Shown here one piece after another: positions 19,022-29,525 of a DNA stretch of 64,000 nt. The DNA is from Pseudomonas sp. LFM046. GTDB taxonomy: Bacteria > Pseudomonadota > Gammaproteobacteria > Pseudomonadales > Pseudomonadaceae. Location of the stretch: NCBI RefSeq assembly GCF_000949385.2, contig NZ_JYKO02000001.1, positions 4,581,840 through 4,645,839 of the forward strand, written 5' to 3'. The translations under genes and the position numbers were made by a program. The stretch's first letter is position 1. Every line of letters begins with the position of its first letter. Below the pieces are notes generated by a model. That model saw only the letters and a list, made by a program, of their open reading frames with translations. It was not told where the DNA came from and ran no database searches.

Positions 19022-19044
19022 AACTGTCCGATAATCGGACAGTT
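19022..19044. promoter_or_regulatory. Perfect palindrome between rnhB and the symporter gene
   Basis: AACTGTCCGA (19022-19031) TAA TCGGACAGTT (19035-19044). It lies 51 bases after the rnhB stop and could terminate the lpx operon, since TTTCG and then, after a C6 run, TTTTTT follow on the minus strand. The broken T tract equally allows an operator for the symporter gene. Nothing else is visible in 18879-19094. Confidence 0.55.
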
Positions 19045-19094
19045 CTTTCTTAGGGGGACGCGACCTAACAAGTCAGTGAGGCGACAGAATTGTT

Positions 19095-19697
19095 TCAGTT
19101 CGATTCGTCGATCAGGGCCCTGACCGGCCCGAAGGAGCGACGATGGATGGGGGTGGGGCCCAGGCGGCGCAGGGCCTCCAGGTGCACGGGGGTGGGATAG
19201 CCCTTGTGCCCGGCGATACCGTAGCCGGGATAGCTCGCATCCAGCTCGGCCATTTCCCGGTCACGGCTGACCTTGGCCAGGATGGACGCGGCAGCGATAG
19301 CCGGAACCTGGCTGTCGCCCTTGACCACGGGGGCACAGGGCACCTTGAGCTTGGGGCAGCGGTTGCCGTCGATCAGGGCCAGTTTCGGGGTGACGCTGAG
19401 TCCTTCCACCGCGCGCTGCATGGCCAGCATGGTGGCGTGGAGGATGTTCAGCTGGTCGATCTCTTCCACTTCGGCGCGGGCTATGCACCAAGCCAGCGCC
19501 TTTTCGCGAATCTCATCGAATAGCGCTTCCCGGCGCGCTTCAGTGAGCTTCTTGGAATCGTTGAGCCCGAGGATCGGCCGCGCCGGATCGAGGATCACCG
19601 CCGCAGTGACCACCGGGCCGCAGAGGGGACCGCGACCGACTTCGTCGACGCCGGCCACCAGTTCTTCCACCAGGCTGAAATCCAGGCCGAGCTGCAT
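19095..19697 (-). CDS. rnhB: Ribonuclease HII
   Basis: Removes ribonucleotides from DNA and the RNA strand of RNA-DNA hybrids. The 200-residue product has the signature [17 protein letters not shown] with the first catalytic Asp-Glu pair, [12 protein letters not shown] and [14 protein letters not shown]. It starts one base inside the lpxB stop and closes the long envelope operon, as in E. coli. Confidence 0.98.
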   Translation of the reverse strand: MQLGLDFSLVEELVAGVDEVGRGPLCGPVVTAAVILDPARPILGLNDSKKLTEARREALFDEIREKALAWCIARAEVEEIDQLNILHATMLAMQRAVEGLSVTPKLALIDGNRCPKLKVPCAPVVKGDSQVPAIAAASILAKVSRDREMAELDASYPGYGIAGHKGYPTPVHLEALRRLGPTPIHRRSFGPVRALIDESN

Positions 19698-20830
19698 CAG
19701 GGTGCTCCAATCAGTTGCAGGATGGCATCGGCCGCCTGGCGCGAGGCATCCTGGCGCAAGGCGCGGTGAATGGTGTCGAACCCGTCGGTCTGCACCTCGC
19801 CGTCATCAATCAGCGGCGCCACAGCGTGGGCCAGGGCGTCGGACGTAGCGGCATCCTGCAGCAACTCGGGCACCAGCAGCCGCTGGGCCAACAGGTTTGG
19901 CAGGGACACGTAGGGGCTCTTCACCAAACGCTTGAGAATTCGGTAGGTGAGCGGCGCCACCTTGTAGGCCACCACCATGGGGCGCTTGTAGAGCAGCGCT
20001 TCAAGGGTGGCGGTACCGGAGGCGATCAGCACCGCATCGCAGGCGGCCAACGCCTCGTGGGACCGGCCATCAAGCAGTTTCAGGGGCAGTTCCCGGCCGG
20101 CCAGCATGGCCTCCAACTGCTCGCGCCGCTCGGGGCTGGCGCAGGGCAGGACGAAGCGGACACCGGGACGAATCGACCGCAGGCGCTCGGCAGCGTCGAG
20201 GAACAGTGCCCCCAGCTTGCCCACCTCGCCGCCTCGGCTGCCGGGCATCAGCGCTACCAGGGGCGCGTCGACCGGCAGATCGAGCCCCGTGCGCGCAGCC
20301 GCACGGTCGGCCTCGAGAGGAATGGCATCAGCCAGCGGGTGGCCAATGAAACGAACCGGCACGCCATGCTCTTCGTAGAAACGCGCTTCGAAGGGGAAGA
20401 GCGTGAGCATCAGGTCACAGCCTTCGCGAATCTTCAGCACCCGCTTCTGCCGCCAGGCCCAGACCGAAGGACTGACGTAGTGCACGGTCTTGATCCCGGC
20501 GCGGCGCAGCTTGAGCTCGACGCCCAGGTTGAAGTCCGGTGCATCGATGCCGATGAAGACGTCAGGACGCGCGTCGATCAGGGTCTGGATCAGCAACTTG
20601 CGACGGCGCAGCAGCTCGGGAAGGCGCCCCAGCACCTCCACCAGGCCCATGACCGCCAGGCGTTCCATCGGGAAATAGGATTCCAACCCTTCCGCCTGCA
20701 TACGGGGGCCGCCAACACCGATGAACTCGGCTTCGGGATGGCGGGCCTTGAGCGCCTGCATCAGGGTGGAGCCGAGGATGTCGCCGGACGCCTCGCCGGC
20801 AACCAGCGCGATGCGCAAAGGACGATTCAT
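19697..20830 (-). CDS. lpxB: Lipid-A-disaccharide synthase
   Basis: Glycosyltransferase that joins UDP-2,3-diacylglucosamine and lipid X to form the lipid A disaccharide at the inner membrane surface. The 377-residue product has [13 protein letters not shown] at the N-terminus, [33 protein letters not shown] and [11 protein letters not shown], all LpxB motifs. It sits 4 bases after lpxA and touches rnhB. Confidence 0.99.
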   Translation of the reverse strand: MNRPLRIALVAGEASGDILGSTLMQALKARHPEAEFIGVGGPRMQAEGLESYFPMERLAVMGLVEVLGRLPELLRRRKLLIQTLIDARPDVFIGIDAPDFNLGVELKLRRAGIKTVHYVSPSVWAWRQKRVLKIREGCDLMLTLFPFEARFYEEHGVPVRFIGHPLADAIPLEADRAAARTGLDLPVDAPLVALMPGSRGGEVGKLGALFLDAAERLRSIRPGVRFVLPCASPERREQLEAMLAGRELPLKLLDGRSHEALAACDAVLIASGTATLEALLYKRPMVVAYKVAPLTYRILKRLVKSPYVSLPNLLAQRLLVPELLQDAATSDALAHAVAPLIDDGEVQTDGFDTIHRALRQDASRQAADAILQLIGAP

Positions 20831-20834
20831 GGGC

Positions 20835-21611
20835 TCAGCGGGTGATGCCGCGGGTCGAGGACTGGATGGAATCGCGGAATACGGCCACTTCCGGGAACTG
20901 GGCGGAGGGCTCGGCCAGCTCGGCCAGAGCCTGCTCCACAGTCAGCCCCTGGCGGTAGACCACCTTGTAGGCGCGACGAAGCGCAGAAATGGCCTCGGCA
21001 CTGAAGCCACGACGGCGCATGCCTTCGAAGTTCATGCTGCGGGCTTCGGCCGGATTACCGAAAACGGTGACGTAGGCCGGTACGTCCTTGCCGATGGCCG
21101 TGCCCATGCCGGAGAAGCTGTGGGCGCCAATGCGGCAGAACTGATGCACCAGGGTGTAGCCAGACAGGATCGCCCAGTCGTCCACGTGTACGTGGCCCGC
21201 CAGGGCGGTGTTGTTCACCAGGATGCAATGATTGCCGATCACACTGTCATGACCGATATGCACATAAGCCATCAGCAAGTTGTGGTCGCCGATAGTGGTT
21301 TCCGAACGGTCCTGCACCGTGCCGCGGTGGATGGTGACACCCTCGCGGATCACGTTGTGGTCGCCGATCACCAGTCGGGTGGGCTCACCCTTGTACTTCA
21401 GATCGGGCGTATCCTCACCGACCGAAGAGAACTGATAGATGCGATTGTGCTTACCGATACGGGTCGGGCCCTTGATAACCACATGAGGTCCGACCACGGT
21501 CCCCTCGCCGATTTCCACATCGGGTCCAACGATCGACCAGGGGCCGACCTGAACGCCCTCGGCCAGCTTGGCCGAAGGATCGATAATGGCGCGAGGGTCA
21601 ACCAAACTCAT
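20835..21611 (-). CDS. lpxA: Acyl-ACP:UDP-N-acetylglucosamine O-acyltransferase
   Basis: First step of lipid A synthesis; transfers a 3-hydroxyacyl chain from ACP to UDP-GlcNAc. The 258-residue product is made of hexapeptide repeats (left-handed beta-helix, about 1-190) with the catalytic-histidine region [10 protein letters not shown] and a C-terminal helical domain ([19 protein letters not shown]). It overlaps fabZ by 4 bases. Pseudomonas LpxA usually selects 3-hydroxydecanoate, but acyl length is not readable here. Confidence 0.99.
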   Translation of the reverse strand: MSLVDPRAIIDPSAKLAEGVQVGPWSIVGPDVEIGEGTVVGPHVVIKGPTRIGKHNRIYQFSSVGEDTPDLKYKGEPTRLVIGDHNVIREGVTIHRGTVQDRSETTIGDHNLLMAYVHIGHDSVIGNHCILVNNTALAGHVHVDDWAILSGYTLVHQFCRIGAHSFSGMGTAIGKDVPAYVTVFGNPAEARSMNFEGMRRRGFSAEAISALRRAYKVVYRQGLTVEQALAELAEPSAQFPEVAVFRDSIQSSTRGITR

Positions 21612-22048
21612 AGTTTGCGTTCCGCACAGATGATCTCGGCCGAGCAGACTTCCTTGCCATCGACGGTGGCCTGGCAGTCGAACTTCCAGATGCCGCGTTT
21701 GACGCTGACAAACTTCGCCTCAAGGATCAGCTGGTCGCCCGGCAGGACCGGCTGGCGGAAGCGCAGCTTATCCGAACCCACGAAGTAGTACAGGGTGCCA
21801 TCGGCCGGCTTCACATCGAGCATCTTGAAACCGAGGATGCCGGCCGCCTGGGCCATGGCCTCGATGATCAGCACGCCCGGCATGATCGGATGCTGCGGGA
21901 AGTGGCCGTTGAAGAAGGGCTCGTTGATGCTGACATTCTTGTAGGCGCGAATGCGCTTGCCTTCAATATCCAGGTCCACCACCCGATCCACCAGGAGGAA
22001 GGGGTAGCGGTGCGGCAGATATTCGCGAATCTCGTTGATGTCCATCAT
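21608..22048 (-). CDS. fabZ: 3-hydroxyacyl-[ACP] dehydratase FabZ
   Basis: Dehydrates 3-hydroxyacyl-ACP in fatty acid elongation. The 146-residue hotdog-fold protein has [13 protein letters not shown], the catalytic His in [13 protein letters not shown] and the catalytic Glu in [11 protein letters not shown]. Placed between lpxD and lpxA, which compete with FabZ for the same 3-hydroxyacyl-ACP pool; co-transcription is widely conserved. The 48-bp gap to lpxD has a GGAGCC-type ribosome binding site. Confidence 0.99.
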   Translation of the reverse strand: MMDINEIREYLPHRYPFLLVDRVVDLDIEGKRIRAYKNVSINEPFFNGHFPQHPIMPGVLIIEAMAQAAGILGFKMLDVKPADGTLYYFVGSDKLRFRQPVLPGDQLILEAKFVSVKRGIWKFDCQATVDGKEVCSAEIICAERKL

Positions 22049-22096
22049 GTTCCTGGAGCCTTTAGAGAGAATTTGGGATGCACGGCGCTGCGTGGA

Positions 22097-23158
22097 TCAC
22101 GCTTCTGATGAAGCATCCCCACCCGGGGTCACTGCCGCCAGGCGCTTTTCCAGTTGCTGCAGACGACGCGCCATGTCGTCCAACTGGCGAATTCGGGCAG
22201 CGCTCTTCTTCCATTCCGCTGCGGTCTGCATCGCGGTACCGGAAGAATAGGCGCCCGGTTCGGTGATATTGCGGGTCACCATGGTCATGCCGGTGACGAA
22301 CACGTTGTCGCACACTTCGATATGGCCAACCATGCCCACGCCGCCAGCGATCATGCAGTTGCGGCCGATCTTGGTGCTGCCGGAAATCCCGACGCAGCCA
22401 GCCATGGCGGTGTTGTCACCCACCTGAACGTTGTGGGCGATCATGATCTGGTTATCCAGCTTCACACCGTTGCCGATCAGGGTGTCGGACAGGGCGCCAC
22501 GGTCGATGGTGGTATTGGCACCGACTTCCACGTCGTCACCCAGGGTCACGCCGCCGATTTGGGCGATCTTCTGCCACACACCCTTCTCGTTGGCGAAGCC
22601 GAAGCCCTCGCCGCCGATCACGGCGCCGGACTGGATCACCACCCGCTTGCCGATCTTCACGTCGTGATAGAGGGTCACGCGAGGCGCGAGCCAACCACCG
22701 TCACCGATGACGGTGCGAGCACCGACCACGCAATGCGCCCCGATGGTCACGCCGGCACCGATCTGCGCGCCGGATTCGATCACCGCATAGGCACCAACGC
22801 TGGCGCTCGGATCGACCTTGGCGTCATCCGCGACCACGGCGGTCGGGTGGATACCCGGCTGCGCCTTGGGCTTGGGATCGAACAGATGGGAAAGCTCGGC
22901 GTAAGCCAGATAGGGGTTGGCCACCACCAGCGCGTCACCGGGGTAGCCCTCGGCATCGGCCGCAGTCAGCAGCACGGCAGCGGCATGGGTGTCGCCAAGG
23001 TATTTGCGGTACTGCGGGTTGGCCAGGAAGGTGAGCTGGCCCGGGCCGGCCTCCTGCAGGGTAGCCAGGCCGCTGACCGCCTTGTCGGCGGAGCCACGCA
23101 GAGTGGCTCCAAGACGCTCGGCCAGCTGGCCGAGGGTGAAAACCGGGGTCGCCATCAT
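22097..23158 (-). CDS. lpxD: UDP-3-O-acylglucosamine N-acyltransferase
   Basis: Third lipid A step; adds the N-linked 3-hydroxyacyl chain. The 353-residue product has an N-terminal uridine-binding domain (about 1-110), a long hexapeptide-repeat beta-helix (about 110-300) with the catalytic-histidine stretch [19 protein letters not shown], and a C-terminal coiled helix ([15 protein letters not shown]). The start overlaps the skp stop by one base (TGATGATG), where either of two tandem ATGs could be used. Confidence 0.99.
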   Translation of the reverse strand: MMATPVFTLGQLAERLGATLRGSADKAVSGLATLQEAGPGQLTFLANPQYRKYLGDTHAAAVLLTAADAEGYPGDALVVANPYLAYAELSHLFDPKPKAQPGIHPTAVVADDAKVDPSASVGAYAVIESGAQIGAGVTIGAHCVVGARTVIGDGGWLAPRVTLYHDVKIGKRVVIQSGAVIGGEGFGFANEKGVWQKIAQIGGVTLGDDVEVGANTTIDRGALSDTLIGNGVKLDNQIMIAHNVQVGDNTAMAGCVGISGSTKIGRNCMIAGGVGMVGHIEVCDNVFVTGMTMVTRNITEPGAYSSGTAMQTAAEWKKSAARIRQLDDMARRLQQLEKRLAAVTPGGDASSEA

Positions 23159-23661
23159 CAGCGCTGCTGGTTCATGCGCTCGATGACCTGGCGGGTGATG
23201 TCGTACTGCGGCTTGACGTCCACCACGGCACCACGCTCCAGCACCAGGTCGTAGCTGCCCTTCTTCAGGACTTCTTCGACCGCCTTGTCCAGCTTCGGCT
23301 TGAGCTGCTTGAGCATGTCGCGATCAGCAACGGCCTTGGCTTCGTTCAGTTCCTTGGACTGGAACTGGAAGTCACGGGCCTTCTGCTTGAACTCAAGCTC
23401 CAGGCGCTCACGCTCGGCCTGTTGCATCTTCTCGCCTTCTTTCACCAGACGATCCTGGATGCGCTTGGCGTCGCTTTCGAGGGTCTTCAGCTTGCTCAGT
23501 TGGGGACCGAACTTCTTCTCGGCATCGACGGCGTACTTCTTGGCGGCGTCGGATTCCAGCAGGGCCATTTGATAGTTCAGTACCGCGATTTTCATTTCCG
23601 CGAACGCCGGAGTAGCCATCATGGCAGCGGCAACCAGAACGAATTGAGTCAACTTACGCAC
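23158..23661 (-). CDS. skp: Periplasmic chaperone Skp (OmpH)
   Basis: Binds unfolded outer-membrane proteins in the periplasm and passes them toward the BAM complex. The 167-residue product has a signal peptide ([21 protein letters not shown], cleavage about residue 21) and a long charged coiled coil (about 50-135) rich in K, E, Q and A, typical of the Skp tentacles. The start codon is GTG at 23659-23661. It lies between bamA and lpxD, the conserved order. Confidence 0.96.
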   Translation of the reverse strand: MRKLTQFVLVAAAMMATPAFAEMKIAVLNYQMALLESDAAKKYAVDAEKKFGPQLSKLKTLESDAKRIQDRLVKEGEKMQQAERERLELEFKQKARDFQFQSKELNEAKAVADRDMLKQLKPKLDKAVEEVLKKGSYDLVLERGAVVDVKPQYDITRQVIERMNQQR

Positions 23662-23703
23662 GATGCAACTCCTGCAACAAATTCTGTTGTCTTGTTGAAA
23701 CAG

Positions 23704-26055
23704 TTAGAAAGTCTGGCCCAGGGAGAACTGGAACACCTGGGTGTCGGCATTGTCCGGCTTCTTGACTGGCATGCCCAGGCTGAAACTCAGCGGGCCCAGT
23801 GCAGTGATCCAGGTCAGGCCCACACCCACCGAACTGGCCAGGTCGCCCGCGTTGATGCTGCTGCAGTTGGAAGCAGTGGACGAGCAGCTGGTGTCGAACA
23901 CGTTACCCACGTCCCAGAACAGCACGGTACGCAATTGGCGCTGGTCCTTCACGAAGGGCATCGGGAACAGGTACTCGACACCGCCCTGGATCAACACGTT
24001 ACCACCGAAGGGCAGCGGATCCTGGTCCGGGTCGACGGCAGTACCCGGATTCTTGCCGGTACTCGGGGTACTGCGCGGGCCGAGGCTGCTGTCCTCGAAG
24101 CCACGCACCGAGTTGAAACCACCTGCGAAGTAGTGCTCGTAGAACGGCAGCTCGGAGGTGGAGCCATAGCTGTCGCCATAACCCAGCTCGGTATGCCAGC
24201 GCAGCGCGGTGTTCTGGGTCACCGGGGTGAACAACTGGCCACGGTAATCAAGCTTGAAGAACGACAGGTCGCTGCCCGGAATGGTGCTTTCCAGAACCAG
24301 GCTCTGGGAATGGCCTCGGGTCGCCAGCACGCCCTTGTTCAGGGTCGACTCGGACCAGCCGACGGAACCCTTGAAGTTCAGGTAGCTGTCGCCTTCTTCC
24401 TGGAGGAAGTCGAAGATCTCATCGACGGTAAAGACGCCGGTGTTGATCTTGTCCTGTTGCACGGTCAGGCCGTAGGTCAGGCGAGAAGTCTCGCTGATCG
24501 GGTAGCCGATGCTGACGCCGGCACCATAGCTGTCGACCGCGTAGCTGGACACGTCAGTGTCGAGTTCGTCGTAGTCGGTGGAGCGGTAGAAGGCGTTGTA
24601 GCCCAGGCTCACGCCGTCGACCGTCCAGTAGGGATCAACGAAACCGAAGTTGTAGCGGGTCTGGTACTCGGAACGGGTCAGGCCGATGCTGACCTTGTTA
24701 CCCGTACCCAGGAAGTTGTTCTGGCTGATGGAGCCGCCGAGGATCAGGCCTGCGCTCTGGGCAAAGCCCACGCTGGCGGTGATGGAGCCGGACGGCTGCT
24801 CTTCCACGGTGTAGTTCACGTCCACCTGGTCATCGGTGCCGGGCACCTGCGGGGTTTCGACGTTGACTTCCTTGAAGAAACCGAGGCGTTCCAGACGGGT
24901 CTTGGACTGGTCGATCAGATAGGTCGAAGCCCAGCCACCTTCCATCTGGCGCATCTCGCGGCGCAGTACTTCGTCTTCGGTCTTGGTGTTGCCGCGGAAG
25001 TTGATGCGGTTGACGTAGGCGCGTTTGCCCGGGTCCACCACGAAGGTGATGGAAACGGTGTTGTCCTCGTCATGGGCTTCCGGCACGCCGTTGACGTTGG
25101 CGAAGGTATAACCCTCGTTACCCAGACGGCGGGTGATCAGCTCGGAGGTGGTGGTCATCACCTTGCGGGAGAAGACCTGGCCCTTCTGCACCAGCAGCAG
25201 GGACTTCACTTCTTCCTCGGGCACCTTGAGGTCACCGGAGAGTTTCACTTCGCGGACAGTGTATTTCTGACCTTCGTCCACGTTCACGGTGATGTAGACG
25301 TGCTTCTTGTCCGGCGTGATGGATACCTGGGTAGAGGAGATATCCATGTTGATGTAGCCGCGGTCCAAGTAGTAGGAACGCAGACGTTCCAGGTCACCGG
25401 ACAGCTTTTCGCGAGCGTACTTGTCGTCGTTCTTGAAGAAGGACAGCCAGTTGGTGGTCTTCAGCTCGAACAGATCCATCAGGTCTTCGTCGGGGAAGAC
25501 AGTATTGCCGACGATGTTGATGTGCTGGATGGCGGCGACCGAGCCTTCGTTGATCTTGATCTTCAGCGCTACGCGGTTGCGCGGCTGGGGGTTGACCTCG
25601 GCTTCGATCTCGGCGGAGTAGCGGCCCTGGGCAACGTACTGACGCTGCAGCTCGTTACGTACGCCTTCGAGGGTGGCACGCTGGAAGATCTCGCCTTCGG
25701 CGAGGCCGGACTGTTTCAGGCCCTTGAGCAGGTCTTCGGTGCTGATGGCCTTGTTGCCCTCGATCTCGATGCTGGAGATCGACGGACGTTCAACTACTGT
25801 GATCACCAGGACGTCGCCGTCGCGACCAAGCTGGATGTCCTGGAAGAAACCGGTTTTGAACAGTGCGCGAGTGGCCTCGACCAGGCGGCGGTCATCCGCT
25901 GCATCACCAACGTTAAGCGGCAGTGCACCGAATACGCTGCCGGCGGAAACCCGCTGCAGGCCGTTGACGCGGATGTCGGAGATTGTGAAGGACTCGGCGT
26001 GAACCTCGGCGATCATGATTGCGGCAAGCACCGCAGTTAGCAGCAGGCGTTTCAT
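23704..26055 (-). CDS. bamA: Outer membrane protein assembly factor BamA
   Basis: Core of the BAM complex that folds and inserts beta-barrel proteins (Opr86/Omp85 in P. aeruginosa). The 783-residue product has a signal peptide (MKRLLLTAVLAAIMIAEVHA), five POTRA domains (about 21-420) and a C-terminal 16-strand barrel ending FQFSLGQTF with a terminal Phe. The lid-loop region SVRGFEDSSLGPRS carries the conserved VRGF motif. The upstream frame extension of 21 residues was rejected because the signal peptide starts here. Confidence 0.99.
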   Translation of the reverse strand: MKRLLLTAVLAAIMIAEVHAESFTISDIRVNGLQRVSAGSVFGALPLNVGDAADDRRLVEATRALFKTGFFQDIQLGRDGDVLVITVVERPSISSIEIEGNKAISTEDLLKGLKQSGLAEGEIFQRATLEGVRNELQRQYVAQGRYSAEIEAEVNPQPRNRVALKIKINEGSVAAIQHINIVGNTVFPDEDLMDLFELKTTNWLSFFKNDDKYAREKLSGDLERLRSYYLDRGYINMDISSTQVSITPDKKHVYITVNVDEGQKYTVREVKLSGDLKVPEEEVKSLLLVQKGQVFSRKVMTTTSELITRRLGNEGYTFANVNGVPEAHDEDNTVSITFVVDPGKRAYVNRINFRGNTKTEDEVLRREMRQMEGGWASTYLIDQSKTRLERLGFFKEVNVETPQVPGTDDQVDVNYTVEEQPSGSITASVGFAQSAGLILGGSISQNNFLGTGNKVSIGLTRSEYQTRYNFGFVDPYWTVDGVSLGYNAFYRSTDYDELDTDVSSYAVDSYGAGVSIGYPISETSRLTYGLTVQQDKINTGVFTVDEIFDFLQEEGDSYLNFKGSVGWSESTLNKGVLATRGHSQSLVLESTIPGSDLSFFKLDYRGQLFTPVTQNTALRWHTELGYGDSYGSTSELPFYEHYFAGGFNSVRGFEDSSLGPRSTPSTGKNPGTAVDPDQDPLPFGGNVLIQGGVEYLFPMPFVKDQRQLRTVLFWDVGNVFDTSCSSTASNCSSINAGDLASSVGVGLTWITALGPLSFSLGMPVKKPDNADTQVFQFSLGQTF

Positions 26056-26089
26056 GAAGTCCTTTTTTATTCCAACCGGTAATAAAGAA

Positions 26090-26110
26090 TCTGCCGCACA
26101 AGGCGGCAGA
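26090..26110 (-). terminator. Hairpin in the rseP-bamA gap
   Basis: Perfect 8-bp arms TCTGCCGC (26090-26097) and GCGGCAGA (26103-26110), loop ACAAG. On the minus strand it is followed by TTCTTTATT. It lies inside the operon, 35 bases upstream of the bamA ATG, so it may be a partial terminator or attenuator, or may mark the end of the upstream half with a separate bamA promoter. Confidence 0.55.
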
Positions 26111-26129
26111 CTCGGCATTCAGTGACTTG

Positions 26130-27482
26130 TTACAGACGGCTCAGGTCATTTACCAGGGCGAGCAACATCACGCCCACTACCAGACTGATACCGATCTGCA
26201 CCCCCCAAGCCTGCACCCGCTCTGACAATGGGCGTCCCCGCGCCATTTCGATCAGATAGAACAGCAGGTGCCCCCCATCAAGGACAGGGATAGGCAACAG
26301 ATTGAGAACCCCCAGGCTTATGCTCAGATAGGCGAGGAAATTAAGGAAGTCCCCCACCCCGGACTGGACCGAAGCGCCCGCCACTTTAGCAATGGTTATC
26401 GGCCCGCTCAAGTTTTTTACCGAGAGCTCCCCGAGCAACATTTTCTTTAGGGAATCCAGAGTTAGCAGGCTCATGGACCAGGTCCGAGCCGCTGCCTCGG
26501 CCACTGCATCGAGGGGGCCGAAGCTCACTTCTCGAAGCATTTCCGCCGGCCATTCAACAGCTTTCACGCCTGCGCCGAGATAGCCAGTGCGCGCCTTGCC
26601 CTCGCCCCGCACGGCCAGGGTCAGCTGGACGTCGCGCGCTTGCCCCTGGCTTTCCACGCGGAGGGTGACCTGCTCGGCCGGACGCTTGCGCACCCGGTCC
26701 ACCACCTGCTGCCAGTCATCCAGGGCCTGGCCATCAAGTGCCAGCAGGCGGTCGCCCAGCTTGAGGCCAGCGGCCTGGGCCGGGCCGTCCGGATCCAGCT
26801 CGCCAAGCACCGGCGGAATGGACGGACGCCAGGGCGTGATGCCCAGGGCATTGATCGGATCAGGTTCCTCGACGCCCTTCAGCCAGGCATTCAGGTGCAA
26901 CTGGCGGGATTGCTCGGTGCTGGCGCCCTCATCACGCACGCCCACCTGCAAGGTTCCGCTCTCGCCGAGACGCCGCACCAACTGCAGGTTGACCTGGGAC
27001 CAGCCGCTGACGGCCTCCCCGTCCACCGAAACAATCTCCTGGCCAGCAGCGAGACCCGCCTGGGCGGCAATGCTGTCCGGCGCGACGCTACCGATGACCG
27101 GACGCACCTGCTGGCTGCCAAGCATCGCCAGGACCCAGAAAAACAGGAGGGCCAATAGGAAGTTGGCGATGGGACCTGCCGCCACGATGGCGATGCGCTG
27201 GCCCACCGGCTTGCGATTAAAGGATTGCCCAAGCAGCGCTGCCGGCACCTCGGCCTCACGCTCGTCGAGCATTTTGACGTAGCCGCCCAGTGGAATGGCG
27301 GCAACGACGAATTCGGTACCATGGCGGTCATGCCAGCGGAACAGCGGTGTGCCGAAGCCCACCGAGAAGCGCAGGACCTTGACCCCGCAGCGTCTGGCCA
27401 CCCAGAAGTGACCGAATTCATGGAAGGTCACCAGCACCCCGAGTGCAATCAGGGTGCCGAGAATCATGTAGAGCGCACTCAT
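26130..27482 (-). CDS. rseP: Site-2 intramembrane zinc metalloprotease RseP
   Basis: Second protease of the envelope-stress cascade that cleaves the anti-sigma factor inside the membrane (MucP in P. aeruginosa, acting on MucA). The 450-residue product has the zinc motif HEFGH (His21, Glu22, His25) in the first membrane segment, two PDZ domains (about 115-310) and the LDGGHLLFY motif with the third ligand in a late membrane segment. The start MSALYMILG gives the usual length. Adjacent to bamA, whose failure generates its inducing signal. Confidence 0.98.
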   Translation of the reverse strand: MSALYMILGTLIALGVLVTFHEFGHFWVARRCGVKVLRFSVGFGTPLFRWHDRHGTEFVVAAIPLGGYVKMLDEREAEVPAALLGQSFNRKPVGQRIAIVAAGPIANFLLALLFFWVLAMLGSQQVRPVIGSVAPDSIAAQAGLAAGQEIVSVDGEAVSGWSQVNLQLVRRLGESGTLQVGVRDEGASTEQSRQLHLNAWLKGVEEPDPINALGITPWRPSIPPVLGELDPDGPAQAAGLKLGDRLLALDGQALDDWQQVVDRVRKRPAEQVTLRVESQGQARDVQLTLAVRGEGKARTGYLGAGVKAVEWPAEMLREVSFGPLDAVAEAAARTWSMSLLTLDSLKKMLLGELSVKNLSGPITIAKVAGASVQSGVGDFLNFLAYLSISLGVLNLLPIPVLDGGHLLFYLIEMARGRPLSERVQAWGVQIGISLVVGVMLLALVNDLSRL

Positions 27483-27522
27483 TGGTTTCCTCCGGAACAG
27501 GCAGGCCGCTGAAAGCGACCTG

Positions 27523-28713
27523 CTACCGCCCTTGTCGGACCAGCCATTGCTGTGCAGCCGCCCTGGCACGGGCATCGGCGCCCAGTACGACGTCCAGCGT
27601 TTCGACTGCTGTGGCGGCTTCGCGGTTCAGCACTTCATCGATGATACTCGCGATCTCGGTGAAGCGGATGCGGCGATCGAGGAAGGCCGCCACAGCCACT
27701 TCGTTCGCCGCATTGAGCATGGCCGGGGCGCTGCCGCCCTCCTCCGCCGCCTGGCGCGCGAGACGCAGACAGGGGAATCGCCCTTCGTCCGGGGCCTGAA
27801 AATCCAGGCGCGCGACGGTAAACAGGTCCAGGGGCGAGACGCCGGAATCGATGCGCTCCGGCCACGCCAGCGCATGGGCGATGGGGGTGCGCATGTCCGG
27901 ATTGCCAAGTTGAGCCAGCACCGAGCCGTCCACGTAGTCCACCAGCGAATGGATTACGCTTTGCGGGTGAATCACCACCTCCACCTGCGCCGGACGTGCA
28001 TCGAACAGCCAGCAGGCCTCGATCAGTTCCAGCCCCTTGTTCATCATGCTGGCCGAGTCCACGGAGATCTTGCGGCCCATGGACCAGTTGGGATGGGCGC
28101 AGGCCTGCTCGGGTGAAACGTCCGGCAGCTGATGCAGCGGCATTTCGCGGAATGGCCCGCCGGAAGCGGTCAGCAGGATGCGTCGCACGCCCACCGCTCC
28201 GAGGCCCCGGGCGTAATCCTGGGGCAGGCACTGGAAAATGGCATTGTGCTCGCTGTCGATGGGCAACAGCACGGCGCCACTTCTGCGTACAGCCTGCATG
28301 AACAGGGCGCCGGACATCACCAGCGCTTCCTTGTTTGCCAGCAGGACACGCTTGCCCGCTTCCACAGCCGCCAGAGTCGGCTTGAGGCCGGCGGCGCCTA
28401 CGATGGCAGCCATCACGGCATCGACGTCCGGGTGGGCCGCCACCTCGCAGAGTCCTTCCTCACCCACCAGCACACGCGTCCGCAGGCCAGCGGCCTGCAG
28501 TCCGCCCTGCAGGTGGCGTGCAGCTTCGGCGTCCGGCACCACCGCGTACTCCGGGCGATGAAGAAGACACAGGGCCTCCAGCTCGCCCAGACGCGTGAAA
28601 CCGCTCAGGGCGAATGCCCTGTAGCGATCCGGATGACGGGCGATGACATCCAGGGTACTGAGGCCAATGGATCCGGTGGCCCCCAGTACGGTAATGCGTT
28701 GCAACTGACTCAC
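27523..28713 (-). CDS. dxr: 1-deoxy-D-xylulose 5-phosphate reductoisomerase
   Basis: Second step of the MEP isoprenoid pathway, NADPH-dependent; also called ispC and the target of fosmidomycin. The 396-residue product has the NADPH-binding [42 protein letters not shown] and [10 protein letters not shown] motifs. It overlaps cdsA by 4 bases. With ispD and ispF it makes three MEP genes in the window. Confidence 0.99.
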   Translation of the reverse strand: MSQLQRITVLGATGSIGLSTLDVIARHPDRYRAFALSGFTRLGELEALCLLHRPEYAVVPDAEAARHLQGGLQAAGLRTRVLVGEEGLCEVAAHPDVDAVMAAIVGAAGLKPTLAAVEAGKRVLLANKEALVMSGALFMQAVRRSGAVLLPIDSEHNAIFQCLPQDYARGLGAVGVRRILLTASGGPFREMPLHQLPDVSPEQACAHPNWSMGRKISVDSASMMNKGLELIEACWLFDARPAQVEVVIHPQSVIHSLVDYVDGSVLAQLGNPDMRTPIAHALAWPERIDSGVSPLDLFTVARLDFQAPDEGRFPCLRLARQAAEEGGSAPAMLNAANEVAVAAFLDRRIRFTEIASIIDEVLNREAATAVETLDVVLGADARARAAAQQWLVRQGR

Positions 28714-29525
28714 AGGGCACCCCAGCCGGCAGCCCAGAGCAACGCTGCGAAGAGCGGGATTGCCGCCGTCAGGCTGTCGATGCGATCCAGCACGCCGCCG
28801 TGGCCCGGCAGCAGATTACTGCTGTCCTTGATGCCCGATTGACGCTTGAACATGCTTTCGGTCAGGTCGCCAACAACGGAAACCAGCACCACAAGCGCAG
28901 CACCGGCCAGGGCCAGGACCAACTCGGAACCGATCCAGCCGCGATAGAAGCCGACACCCGCTGTAATCAGGAGACTGGCCAACAGCCCGCCCACCAGGCC
29001 TTCCCAGCTCTTGCCGGGGCTCACCTGTGGCGCCAGCTTGCGCTTGCCAAAGGCCTTGCCGGAGAAATAGGCGCCGATATCAGCAGCCCAGACCAGCACC
29101 ATGACCGACAGGATCAGCCAGTTGGCGAGCGGCCACTGCTTGAACAGCACGAGCCCTTGCCAGGCCGGCAGGAGGATCAGCAGGCCAATTACCAATTTTC
29201 CCGGCGTGCCGCCCCAGTAACGGCTGGTCTCGGGATAACCCAGCACCAGGACGGTAGCCGCCCCCCACCAGAGCACCCCCAATACCAGCACCAGAGGCGC
29301 CAGCGCCGGCACGAGATACAGTCCGTAGAGCAGCGCCGCCACGAGCAGGCCGTAGGCGATGCGCAGCGACTGGGAGGAAAAACCCGCCAGGCGCGCCCAC
29401 TCCCAACCACCGAGGCTCACCACGGCACCGATGAACAGGGCGAAAGCGCCCCCATCCAGCAGGAAGAAGCCCGCAAGGGCAATGGGCAACAACACCAGAG
29501 CGGTGATGACGCGTTGTTTCAGCAT
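28710..29525 (-). CDS. cdsA: Phosphatidate cytidylyltransferase
   Basis: Inner-membrane enzyme making CDP-diacylglycerol from phosphatidate and CTP, the branch point of phospholipid synthesis. The 271-residue product has about eight membrane segments and the C-terminal signature [20 protein letters not shown]...[13 protein letters not shown]. It overlaps uppS by 7 bases and dxr by 4. The downstream-acting PlsB, which supplies the phosphatidate precursor, is also in this window (54559-57057). Confidence 0.98.
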   Translation of the reverse strand: MLKQRVITALVLLPIALAGFFLLDGGAFALFIGAVVSLGGWEWARLAGFSSQSLRIAYGLLVAALLYGLYLVPALAPLVLVLGVLWWGAATVLVLGYPETSRYWGGTPGKLVIGLLILLPAWQGLVLFKQWPLANWLILSVMVLVWAADIGAYFSGKAFGKRKLAPQVSPGKSWEGLVGGLLASLLITAGVGFYRGWIGSELVLALAGAALVVLVSVVGDLTESMFKRQSGIKDSSNLLPGHGGVLDRIDSLTAAIPLFAALLWAAGWGAL

